From: Odontocerum albicorne
Taxonomy: Eukaryota; Arthropoda; Insecta; Trichoptera; Odontoceridae
Reading direction: 5' to 3'
Length of the DNA stretch: 64,000 bases
Assembly: GCA_949825065.1 (NCBI GenBank)
Contig: OX463844.1
Coordinates: 30,778,033-30,842,032, forward strand
Translations under genes and position numbers: made by a program
In this document: positions 43,351 to 54,877 of the stretch, one piece after another
Numbering within the stretch: the stretch's first letter is position 1
Layout of the letters: every line of letters starts with the position of its first letter
Notes under the pieces: model-generated
Seen by the model: the letters and a program-made list of their open reading frames with translations, nothing else
Databases searched by the model: none
What the model was told of the DNA's origin: nothing

Positions 43351-43957
43351 ACACTGAGAAGAATAAGAAGAAATATTATAGTATTGTGATTTGACAGATT
43401 TTTTGTGGTAATAAAAATTTCGATTTAAAACTTATGTTAAGAAAATGTTAAGAAAGTTAAATTAAAATTAAAAGATTGATTTGAATAAAATTTAAAAGGA
43501 AAATAGATGAATTCAATTCATAGCATTATTTTATTTTGTTAAAATCCGTTCCCGAGGATGACCGATTATTCATCCGAGTTACCCTGTTCTCTGAAATGGC
43601 CACATTATTATTAGAAAGCTCTCCCTTATTATTATGACTATTATTATTGAAAGGGGTTGACAAAATTTAGAATGTGGTTTATATTGGACAAACAACCCAA
43701 CTAACAAAAACCTTTTGTTGAGACAGTTATCTAGATTGTTGGAGGGGTAGATGTTATCAGTAAAAGCAAACTCAATTTGATACCAGATAATGTATTTTTA
43801 CTTCCTTAGTTGTAAAACTGAGTGGACGTAAAATACTCGTAAATCAAACTTGCAGTAATGGTAAATCATCGCAATTTTATATTGAGGTCAGTATATTAAA
43901 GAATTATTGATATTAACATGTGTATACGTACCCGTCAATAAGAAATTAATAATAAAA

Positions 43958-43974
43958 GGGAGAGGGGGCGGGGG
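43958..43974 (+). other. G-rich tract
   Basis: GGGAGAGGGGGCGGGGG in otherwise AT-rich DNA. Only three clear G runs, so a stable quadruplex is uncertain. Confidence 0.4.
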
Positions 43975-44277
43975 AAACTATTTATATTCGCCGTTCAAAA
44001 AATATCGAATGAATGTTTATTCGTATATGTGAGTATGTACCTATAATCTATGATGTAAATGTTGCACTTCATTACAAATTTTTCCTTCATACATTGTTTA
44101 ATAAAATAATAGTTATTTTGAAGCTAGCAAAAAAGGCGTAATATTCAAGTATGTAATTTGTGTTATTTTGTATACTAGACGATTTTAACGTGACATTTTA
44201 ACACTTGTTATCAATTTCTGATAAGTTTACAGTGAACTTTTCATACATATTTTGAGGCTTTAGCGGTTCTTCGTATT

Positions 44278-44692
44278 TGTTAGATAAGGTTTTTCAGTGT
44301 TTTACCACGTGCTTTGACCGAACACTTCATCCAAACAGACCACCGTTTTTTATTTGTTTCCCCTCAAACCAGCATGGCACCCTTTTATCAAATCGAAGTA
44401 ATAACTATTATAATTAAAAATTAACAACTTCAAGGTTTGAGGAAGCCGCGTGATCATTATCTCGTAATGCAAAGGAACCCTGTGCTCATATTACGATCGC
44501 GAATCGGGAAGAGCCTATGCGCGCACGTTGTGGTTGATTTTATGCTGTAGGTCAGCGATATCCGGGGCATATCTATTTATAGCGAAGTTGACTACGACGA
44601 AACTCTGAGGATGAAAACTGCAATGTTTTCGAAACGTCAGCATCATAAGCCAAACCACGCGGCAAAACACTGAAAAGTCTTATCCAACTAAG
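44278..44692 (+). mobile_element. Penelope-type element with inverted ends and ribozyme-like core
   Basis: The left end GATAAGGTTTTTCAGTGTTT then TACCACGTGC is matched inversely near the right end (GCGGCAAAACACTGAAAA then GTCTTATC). Inside is a core at 44605-44640. No protein-coding remnant. It is a different family from the ACCGGT group. Confidence 0.6.
44605..44640 (+). ncRNA. hammerhead-like core, second family
   Basis: CTGAGGA fits CUGANGA; GAAAAC and GTTTTC form a six-pair stem II around TGCAAT; GAAA follows, then CGTC. Here stem II is the best of any copy, although one U again separates the core from it. Confidence 0.55.
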
Positions 44693-45132
44693 ATTTTCAT
44701 GTAAAACATGAATCTCTTTTTAAACTTAAGAAACATCTCAAAGTTATGCCAATTAATTTTAAATGAATCTTGGCATATATTTTTGCAGATTTCATTAATA
44801 TTTTATTATTTATCAAAAAAAATAAGACCCTTATCACTAACGTTAATTTGATCAATATTGCACTGATTACAAATGGAAGAAAGCTCTTGATATAATTAGA
44901 AGAGTATATACAATGTGTCTCATTAAAAAAGCTCAGTATGGTTTAACAAATCAATCTTAAAAAGTATTTAGAATAACAGTCAATTAAGACTTATTCAATA
45001 TTTTGAAAAATTTACAAAAAAAGGCAATAATAGAAAATTTAAATGAAATGATTTGCAAGTTAACCGAGGCATTTTATTTAATTATAAATAAATATTGATT
45101 TTCTTTGAAATGTTTTAATTTGATCAACGAGC

Positions 45133-45235
45133 ATTCCTCTAGCGATCTCAGTGGCTTAGAAGACAGCTGTCTTGACCCGAGATCACGAGTTTGATTCCCG
45201 TTGGCATTAAATTTTTATAAAAAGAGTTTTCATTG
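45133..45235 (+). mobile_element. SINE-A head
   Basis: GATCTCAGTGGCTTAGAAGA (A box) and CACGAGTTTGATTCCCGTTG (B box) in tRNA spacing, followed by an A/T-rich linker and CCCTCTGGTTTATTGG. Confidence 0.6.
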
Positions 45236-45309
45236 AAGCCCCGTGTAAAACCCTCTGGTTTATTGGAATTTTGTTCGAACATGGCAATGTCACAATTAAA
45301 GTGTAATAC

Positions 45310-45565
45310 AGCTATATTATTCTTAATCTAATATTTTATTGCATTACACTTACAATATGACCGACTACGACTATATACAATAACGACCTGGTGGGATTAT
45401 TGCCATGTGGCAATCTCTTTCAACAAACCAGAAAGATGTTCAAGAGGCCTTAAATGAAAACCATATTAGAATCCTTTTTTTTTATTCTGAGTTCTAGCGG
45501 AATTTGAACACGCAACGTCCGAGCTGGGAGACAGGCATTTTACCAACTGGACCACGAGGGTTGTA
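45310..45565 (-). mobile_element. SINE-A, best-preserved copy
   Basis: Minus strand from 45565: tRNA-like head CAACCCTCGTGGTCCAGTTG and CTCGGACGTTGCGTGTTCAA, a T/A linker, body GGCCTCTTGAACATC, then tail TTTCTGGTTTGTTGAAAGAG, ATTGCCACATGGCAATAATC and CCACCAG, ending in ATGCAATAAAATATTAG. About 255 bp. The tail parallels LINE-C. Confidence 0.75.
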
Positions 45566-46565
45566 TTCATAACTCGAATGAATTTATCCAGGGCCGAGGA
45601 AATTATTATTTAATAATAATATTCCTTCGAATTTCCTATTGAAACCCTTGCATTCTTCGAATTTTCATTTGGTGGTTCATTAAAAAACAAATATAGACGA
45701 CTGCATATAAATATAATTTAAATTAAATCATCCCTTTGGGAAAACGAATGTATTTTTAATATGGAGAATGGCGCCGCAGGTATGCCAAGGGATGAGGGAG
45801 GCTGACCACTCTGTACACAAAATATTTTCTCATTTTGATATCTCACTTTAATATAGGAAGACCAATACTATATTTAATATAGTAAGATCATACTATTTTT
45901 CTCGCAATGTTTTTTATTTTCGAAAAATTGTTCAATAATATCGTCATTTGTTTCTAAATGGTGCTCTATTAATTTGGTATTATTATTATGATCGCAAAGT
46001 TTCCATAAAAAAGTTAAATAAGTCGTAAAAACATTACGAAATTTAATAAAAATCACATATTTGTGCCGGAATTGAACATAAATTTAAAAATTCAAACATT
46101 TTAACCACGAAATTATACTTGAAAATTTTTATGGCCTTGTGCAATTCTCGTATCCCACATGAATGTTTCGTACTCGATTCTATAAACATCCAATTTTTAT
46201 TTCAAATTCAGGTCTTTATTCAACGTCGGATTGGTTATAATAAATAACCCATTGGTTATACGTTGATTAAATTTCTGAAATAAACATATTAAATTGTTTT
46301 TCAAAGAACATAGTAGAAAACTTGGTATGATCACCCTGCTTTCATTATCCCTTAAAACAAAAAGCATTAAGCATAAAAACCTTTTTATTCGCATCACCGA
46401 GACTCATTTTAATATCCTGTTCTTTGTTAAAATGAGAGCCATGGATAAATACAATGAATTTTTCGCAGTATTCATATTTTAAATATTTTTAAACAGCCAT
46501 ATTTTGGATTTAAAGAGTGAACATTTTTCTGTCTTTAACTAAAAACTATTTTGTGAACGCAACAG

Positions 46566-46943
46566 TTGATTTTTCAATATGTTAGCCAAATAAATCAGTC
46601 AGAATGTTTAAATTCTAAGAGATGTGATCTGGAAAAAGAAACACATATTAATCGATTTCAAAGTTCAACTAAACAAGGTCTGTGTAGGGCTGGATTAACC
46701 ATTAAGCCAAATAAGCACGTGTTTAAGGTATCAAGGAGGACCTACACAAGTCTTTATCTGGCCCTGAATATATACATATGTCAGGCCGACCATGACTTGT
46801 TTTTTGAAAGAGCCTTTTTTGAACATCCTAATTGTGAATATTACAAACCATCGCAGGATAATTACTCAGAGATAAGGTCAGAATCTTTCACATTTGCAAC
46901 ACAAGACATCGGTGGATGGAGCAGAAAGAGAAGGCATTTCTGA
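46566..46943 (+). other. unrecognised open frame with a transposon-like segment
   Basis: A 125-codon frame. Bases 46685-46770 (GGGCTGGATTAACCATTAAG and what follows) resemble a segment I recall from dispersed repeats in animal genomes. The predicted protein shows no domain, and I do not believe it is a host gene. Confidence 0.2.
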
Positions 46944-47224
46944 CGTCATTATGTTGATAAGATAGGCAGAGATATAATTCGACCATAACAGTACACGAGT
47001 ACAATTAGGACATCTCATGTCAGGAACGCCGCCTAAAAGTTGGAGAGTCAGCTGGTGCTCTGTCTTTCAAGAATGATTTGCATAAACCAGATCCAATATA
47101 TCAAGAAAATAAAGAAGTGTCATGTTAATGTTCTTGATTTTCCTTAAAATACTGCATTTTGTGTTTTGTATCGGGAAAAATCTACAGTAGAATTATGCGA
47201 AAAAGTAAATGTTTTGAAATTTCC

Positions 47225-47400
47225 CTACAAATTAACCTCCCACTAATTAAGACGATGTTCACTTGAAGCGCTGTCAAATATTTTTGTCAACCCTCCCCCT
47301 CCCCCATCAATTTCAGTACACAGGGGGTGACGATCCCTAATTAGCTACTCCGCAAACACCGGGATTATGGGGGGGAGGGGACGCTACCTTAGCAGGAGGT
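47225..47400. promoter_or_regulatory. GC-rich patch with C/G tracts and homeodomain-type sites
   Basis: CACTAATTAAG and CCTAATTAGC contain TAATTA/CTAATTAG cores. CCCCTCCCCC (47296-47305) and GGGGGAGGGG (47371-47380) are exact complements about 65 bases apart. No coding or repeat match. Regulatory function is only a suggestion. Confidence 0.3.
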
Positions 47401-47934
47401 CGGAAAATATTATAAGATGTTTTATTTTTCATAGATACTGGAGCGTGTAATAAACGCCATCAATTAAAAGTTTTCAATTGTTTGTTTTGTAACAGTATTT
47501 ACATGTTCGTCTTCATATTTTAACTGAATAAGTGGTTTTTCAACTTTTTTAGAGCATCATATCATTTTCACGAAGAAATTGTGGAATAGTAATGAACATA
47601 TATATGTTCTAATTTTTTTAAAATGGAGCTTTATAGTCATTGGTTGATCAAAGAGCATTCCATTCCTTTGATAGACGATAAGTGCTCAAACTGTCTAGTG
47701 CAGAACAGGTTTGAAAGTTGGCGGTTATATACCTATATCACACTGGTATAAAATTATTGATGATGGTGATTGGCATGAAGCACTATTTCAATGAAGATTT
47801 ATAGAATCTTTGTAATTTTGAAATAATCAATTATTTTTTAAAACAAATTTCATTTCATAATTTGATAAAGAATCGTTAACGCTTAGTGACTTGATCTATT
47901 TTCATGCTGATACAGTGTAAAATAATATTTTGAC

Positions 47935-50030
47935 CATAATATTTACCATATTTATTGTATTTTGGGTGAAAAACGATGTTTTTGTGTCAAAAATATCAAA
48001 ATATGAGTTCCAGTCTCATACTCATGCTGACATATTAATAACACTTTTACCGAGAAATTTTCCATATTTGCTGTATTTTCGGTGAAAAAGGGTGTATTAG
48101 GATCTGAAATAGCCAAATATATTAAAAACGGCAAGTTTCAGTGCTATCTTCATGCAGAAATAATGTAAAACGATAGATATTTACCATATTTGCTGCATTT
48201 ATGGTAAAGAAATTTGTATTAGGGTCAAAAATTATAATATAAATAGGCCAAAACCCGTACAACAGTTGTCGCCAAAGAAATAATACGATAATTGAATTTT
48301 GAATTCAAGAGAGCGAGAGAAGAATACTTCGAAATTTGAATCTCGGTGGGTCCGTGATAAATGAACAGATCGAAACTATACTGAACGAATTTTTAATCCC
48401 TAGCTAATAATTTTTGAACCGGTGTAAAAGGGGACGATGCCAATTTATTTTAAATTGTAATTTCATCAAATAATAAATTTATTTCCTATATTATATTGAA
48501 CCTTATAATTACTTGTGTTTATTTACCTTATTCTCTTTTTTTGAATGCAGACGTATAATATGTGGCTTTTTCACGATGTCGGAAACGCGAAAACATTAAA
48601 GTCAATATATCTGAAACAAGTATTCAAGGAAAACTTTACCAACGATTTAAATTGAACAACAGTAATGTTTATACACAAAAAATCGTGTATAAAGAGATTT
48701 TTGGGAATTAAATAATTCATCAATCAAGATGTACTTTTTTTTATTTTAAACTTGAAACATTAATGAACCCGAAAAACTTCAAGCTGATCTTGCTCCATTC
48801 GGTATTTCAAAAATGTTGAATTTTTTTTACTTCCGTGAATATTTCACGGGTTGCAACTAGTTCCAAAATATGAGTCAAATACTGTGAGTTTCAGTACCAT
48901 CTTCATGCAGAAACAATATAAAATGATACTTTTACCGAGATATTTACCATACTTGCTGCATTTATGGTGAAAAAGTATGTATTAGGGTCAAAAATGCCAA
49001 AATATGCGTCAAATACAACGTATATTAACCAGATTTGCTCTATTTGTGGGGGAAAAGGGTGCACTTGGGTGGAAAATAGGTTAATATTTTCGAAATTTTG
49101 AGGTTTTGTTTTATACTCATACGAGTACTGATACTGTGTGAAATATTACTTTTTACGAAAAATTTACCACATTTGCTGTATTTTGGTGAGTTTCAGTACT
49201 GTCTTCATGCAGAAACAATGTTAAATGATACTCTTACCGAGATATTAACCATATTTGCTGCATTTATGGAGAAAAAGTATGTTTTTACGTTTATTTATTT
49301 TTTGCTGTATTTGTGGGGGAAAAGGGTGCATTTGGGTGGACAATAGATTATCAGTGTCGAATTTTTGAAATTTTGTTCTACATTCATACTGTGTGAAATA
49401 ATTCTTTGTACGAAAAATTTACCATATTTGTTGTATTTATGGCAAAAAAGTATGTTTTTGTGTTAAAAATAGCAAAACCTAGTAAAAACGCTGAGTAACT
49501 TCGTTTATGCTGAAATCGTGTAAAATACCACACTTTCCGTAATATTTGATGTATTTTTGCTGAAAAGGGGAGTTTTTGGATGCAAAATTGACAAATATCA
49601 AATAGTCAATTAATTGAGTTTAGAAACTAACATATTTTCATGCGGATATAGAATAATACTTTTACCGTAATGTTTACCATATTTGTTGTATTTTTGGTGG
49701 AAAACGACAATTTTGTGTCAAAAATAGCAAAACACAGTACAAATGGTGGATATTTGTCTGAAATTCAAGCTGAAATCGAGTTATTACCACATTTACCGTA
49801 ATATTTGCTGTGTTTGTGGTGAAAAAGGGTGCATTTGTGGGAACAGGAAAATTTTGTCAAAATATTGAGATAAAGTCCTATATTCATACTGATACAGGGT
49901 AAAATGATACTTTAACAGAGATATTATCCATATTTGCCATATGTATGGTGAGAAAGGATGAACTTTCCCCAAGACTAGCAAAATACAGTAAAACGGTGAT
50001 CACAAGTTATTACATTCGTGTTGAAATCGT
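47935..50030. repeat. degenerate tandem array, about 120-bp units
   Basis: ATTTACCATATTTGCTGCAT and variants recur about every 115-135 bases (for example near 47942, 48060, 48180, 48945, 49165, 49245, 49410, 49675, 49795, 49926), each with TGGTGAAAAAG and CATGCAGAAA or CATGCTGA blocks. 48250-48860 is unrelated sequence splitting the array. Confidence 0.75.
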
Positions 50031-50654
50031 TTTAAATACAAGTTTTAAACTGAAAAACATTGACGTATAATGTGTTTGTATGAAAAATTGGTTTTTCGTT
50101 AGTCAAAAGTTAATTCAAACTAAAAAATATTGAAATTTCGTAAAATAAGAGGTTTGGATAAAAAAAACCCGAACACACGTTGAACAAATAATAATTCAGT
50201 AGGGATTTTGTACAAACATAACATTTTGTTATATTCGTAAACTTGGTCGACAACGGCAGTTTTTCGATGATATTTATCTCTATAACTTACTGAGGTCATT
50301 ATACATATTTCTCAGATTTTATATCACGAATAACAAAAAACGTTTCATACATAATTTTTTTTTGACTCATTACAAAGTCATGCTTAAATGTACGAAAATG
50401 GGTGTCTTGTTTGTAAAAATTGTAATTTCATTCAAACTTAAAAAAATTGACACAAAATATTGAAAATTCGCAAAATTAGAGGTTTTGGACAACACGTTGA
50501 ACATATAATAATACTATGTATAGGTGTTGATTCGTTATAATTTTAGCATTTTTGCATAGAAAATTGTTTTTTTGTTAGTCAAAACTTCATTTAAACAATA
50601 ATATTAACGAAGTGATTTTGTACATATACTCGTAACCGTGGTCACAATTCCAGT

Positions 50655-53600
50655 TTTTCGAGTGAAAAGTGTGAAGTTTCAGTATGTTTCTAAGAAATGT
50701 TCATACATATTTAGCAGCTTTTGACGTTTTATATCACAATTAACGTCGATGCGTTTCTACTATGTAGAGGTGTTGTATATTATAATTTTCGCATTTTTGC
50801 ATGAAAAGTTATTTTTGAGTTAGTCATAACTTCATTCTAACAGAAATATATTGACGAAAAATATTGAAATTTTGCAAAATTTGAGATTTGGGATGAAAAG
50901 CGTGAAAACACGTAAACCAAATAATATTTCTGTAACGATTTTGTACATATATTTGGGACCTTGGTCGTCAATGCCAAGTTTTTCGAGTGAAAAGTGTGAA
51001 GTTTCAGTATATGTCTAAGATATGTTCATAGATATTAAGCAGGTTTTGATGTTTTATATCACAATGAACGTCGATGCGTTTCTACTATTTAGAGGTGTTG
51101 ATTCATTATAATGTTAGCATTTTGGCATGAAAAGTTGTTTTTTTGTTGGTCGAAACTTCATTCAAACAGAAATATATTGATGGAAATTTCGCAAAATTTG
51201 AGGTTAGGTATGAAAAACGTGAAAACACGTAGAACAAATAATATTTCTGTAGTGATTTTGTACATGTATTCGGAACCTTGGTCGTCAATGCAGTTTTTCA
51301 AGTGAAAAGTGTGAAGTTTCAGTATATTTCTAAAAAATCTTCATACATATTTAGCGGGTTTTGATGTTTTATATCGCAATTAACGTCGATGCGTTTAAAC
51401 TATGCTTTTGTTTCAATTTATTATAATTTTAGCATTTTCGCATAAAAAAATGTTTTTTTGTTAGTCAAAACTTCATTCAAACAGGAATATATTGAAGCAA
51501 AATATTGAAATTTTGCAAAATTAAAGGTTTGGGACCAAAAACTTGAAAGCATGTTGAACAACTAATATTTATGTAGTGATTTTCTACAAATATTCGCACC
51601 CTTGGTCGTCAATGCCAGTTTTTCGAGTGAAAAGTGTGAAGTTTCTAAAAAATTTTCATACCTATTTAGAGGGTTTTGACGTTTTATATCACAATTAACG
51701 TCGATGCGTTTTAACTATGCTTCTGTGTCAATTCGTTATAATTTTAGCATTGTTGCATGAAACATTGTTTTTTTGTTAGTCAAAATTTCATTCAAACCAA
51801 AATATATTGACGAATAATATTGTAATTTCGCAAAATTTGAGGTTTGGGATGAAAAGCGTGAAGACACGTAGAACAAATAATATTTCTATAACAATTTTGT
51901 ACATATATTCGAAACCTTGGTCGTCATTGCCAGTTTTTCGAGTGAAAAGAGAGAAGTTACAGTATATTTCTAAGAAATGTTCATACATATTTAGCAGGTT
52001 TTTACGTTTTATATCACAAATAACGTCGATGCGTTTCTACTATGTAGAGGTGTTGATTCAATATAATTTAAGCATTTTTGCACGAAAAGTTATTTTTTTG
52101 TTAGTCATAACTTCATTCAAACAGAAATATATTGATGAAAAATATTGAAATTTCGCAAAATTTGAGGTTTGAGATGAAAAGCGTGAACCCACGTTAATCA
52201 AATAATATTTCTGTAACGATTTTGTACATATATTTGGGACCTTGGTCGTCAATGCCAGTTTTTCGAGTGAAAAGTGTGAAGTTTCAGTATATTTCTAAGA
52301 ATTGTTCATACATATTTAGCAGGTTTTGACGTTTTATATCACAATTAACGTCGATGCGTTTCTACTACGTAGAGGTGTTGATTCAATATAATTTAAGCAT
52401 TTTTGCATGAAAAGTTATTTTTGTGTTAGCCATAACTTCATTAAAACAGAAATATATTGACGGAAAATATTGAAATTTCGCAAAATTTGAGGTGACCGAT
52501 AACAAATGTGAAAAAACGTAGAACAAATAATGTTTCTGCAGTGATTTTGTACATATTATATATTCGGAACCTTGGTCGTCAATGACAGTTTTTCGAGTGA
52601 AAAGTGTGAAGTTTCAGTACATTTCTAAGAAATGTTCATACATATTTAGCAGCTTTTGACGTTTTATATCACAATGAACGTCGATGCGTTTTAACTATGC
52701 TTTTGTGTCAATTCATTATATTTTAGCATTGTTGCATAAAAAATTGTTTTTTTGTTAGTCAAAACTTCATTCAATTAGAAATATATTGACAAATAATATT
52801 GTAATTTCGCAAAATTTGAGGTTTGGGATGAAAAACGTAAAAACACGTAGAACAAATAATATTTCTGTAACGGTTTTGTACATATATTCGGGACCTTGGT
52901 CGTCAATGCCAGTTTTTCGAGTGAAAAGTGTGAAGTTTCAGTATGTTTCTAAGAAATGTTCATACATATTTAGCAGGTTTTGACGTTTTATATCACAATT
53001 AACGTCGATGCGTTTCTACTATGTAGAGGTGTTGTATATTATAATTTTCGCATTTTTGCATGAAAAGTTATTTTTGAGTTAGTCATAACTTCATTCTAAC
53101 AGAAATATATTGACGAAAAATATTGAAATTTTGCAAAATTTGAGATTTGGGATGAAAAGCGTGAAAACACGTAAACCAAATAATATTTCTGTAACGATTT
53201 TGTACATATATTTGGGACCTTGGTCGTCAATGCCAAGTTTTTCGAGTGAAAAGTGTGAAGTTTCAGTATATGTCTAAGATATGTTCATAGATATTAAGCA
53301 GGTTTTGATGTTTTATATCACAATGAACGTCGATGCGTTTCTACTATTTAGAGGTGTTGATTCATTATAATGTTAGCATTTTGGCATGAAAAGTTGTTTT
53401 TTTGTTGGTCGAAACTTCATTCAAACAGAAATATATTGATGGAAATTTCGCAAAATTTGAGGTTAGGTATGAAAAACGTGAAAACACGTAGAACAAATAA
53501 TATTTCTGTAGTGATTTTGTACATGTATTCGGAACCTTGGTCGTCAATGCAGTTTTTCAAGTGAAAAGTGTGAAGTTTCAGTATATTTCTAAAAAATCTT

Positions 53601-54877
53601 CATACATATTTAGCGGGTTTTGATGTTTTATATCGCAATTAACGTCGATGCGTTTAAACTATGCTTTTGTTTCAATTTATTATAATTTTAGCATTTTCGC
53701 ATAAAAAAATGTTTTTTTGTTAGTCAAAACTTCATTCAAACAGGAATATATTGAAGCAAAATATTGAAATTTTGCAAAATTAAAGGTTTGGGACCAAAAA
53801 CTTGAAAGCATGTTGAACAACTAATATTTATGTAGTGATTTTCTACAAATATTCGCACCCTTGGTCGTCAATGCCAGTTTTTCGAGTGAAAAGTGTGAAG
53901 TTTCTAAAAAATTTTCATACCTATTTAGAGGGTTTTGACGTTTTATATCACAATTAACGTCGATGCGTTTTAACTATGCTTCTGTGTCAATTCGTTATAA
54001 TTTTAGCATTGTTGCATGAAACATTGTTTTTTTGTTAGTCAAAATTTCATTCAAACCAAAATATATTGACGAATAATATTGTAATTTCGCAAAATTTGAG
54101 GTTTGGGATGAAAAGCGTGAAGACACGTAGAACAAATAATATTTCTATAACAATTTTGTACATATATTCGAAACCTTGGTCGTCATTGCCAGTTTTTCGA
54201 GTGAAAAGAGAGAAGTTACAGTATATTTCTAAGAAATGTTCATACATATTTAGCAGGTTTTTACGTTTTATATCACAAATAACGTCCATGCGTTTCTACT
54301 ATGTAGAGGTGTTGATTCAATATAATTTAAGCATTTTTGCACGAAAAGTTATTTTTTTGTTAGTCATAACTTCATTCAAACAGAAATATATTGATGAAAA
54401 ATATTGAAATTTCGCAAAATTTGAGGTTTGAGATGAAAAGCGTGAACCCACGTTAATCAAATAATATTTCTGTAACGATTTTGTACATATATTTGGGACC
54501 TTGGTCGTCAATGCCAGTTTTTCGAGTGAAAAGTGTGAAGTTTCAGTATATTTCTAAGAATTGTTCATACATATTTAGCAGGTTTTGACGTTTTATATCA
54601 CAATTAACGTCGATGCGTTTCTACTACGTAGAGGTGTTGATTCAATATAATTTAAGCATTTTTGCATGAAAAGTTATTTTTGTGTTAGCCATAACTTCAT
54701 TAAAACAGAAATATATTGACGGAAAATATTGAAATTTCGCAAAATTTGAGGTGACCGATAACAAATGTGAAAAAACGTAGAACAAATAATGTTTCTGCAG
54801 TGATTTTGTACATATTATATATTCGGAACCTTGGTCGTCAATGACAGTTTTTCGAGTGAAAAGTGTGAAGTTTCAGT
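50655..54877. repeat. higher-order duplication, period 2,259 bp
   Basis: 50655-52618 and 52914-54877 are almost identical (one difference seen: GTCGATG near 52027 against GTCCATG near 54286). The offset of 2,259 bp equals seven monomers. Confidence 0.85.

Noticed and set aside
51920..51960. TTTTCGAGTGAAAAG as a CENP-B box
   Set aside because: Only the TTCGnnnnA half fits; the required CGGG half is absent.
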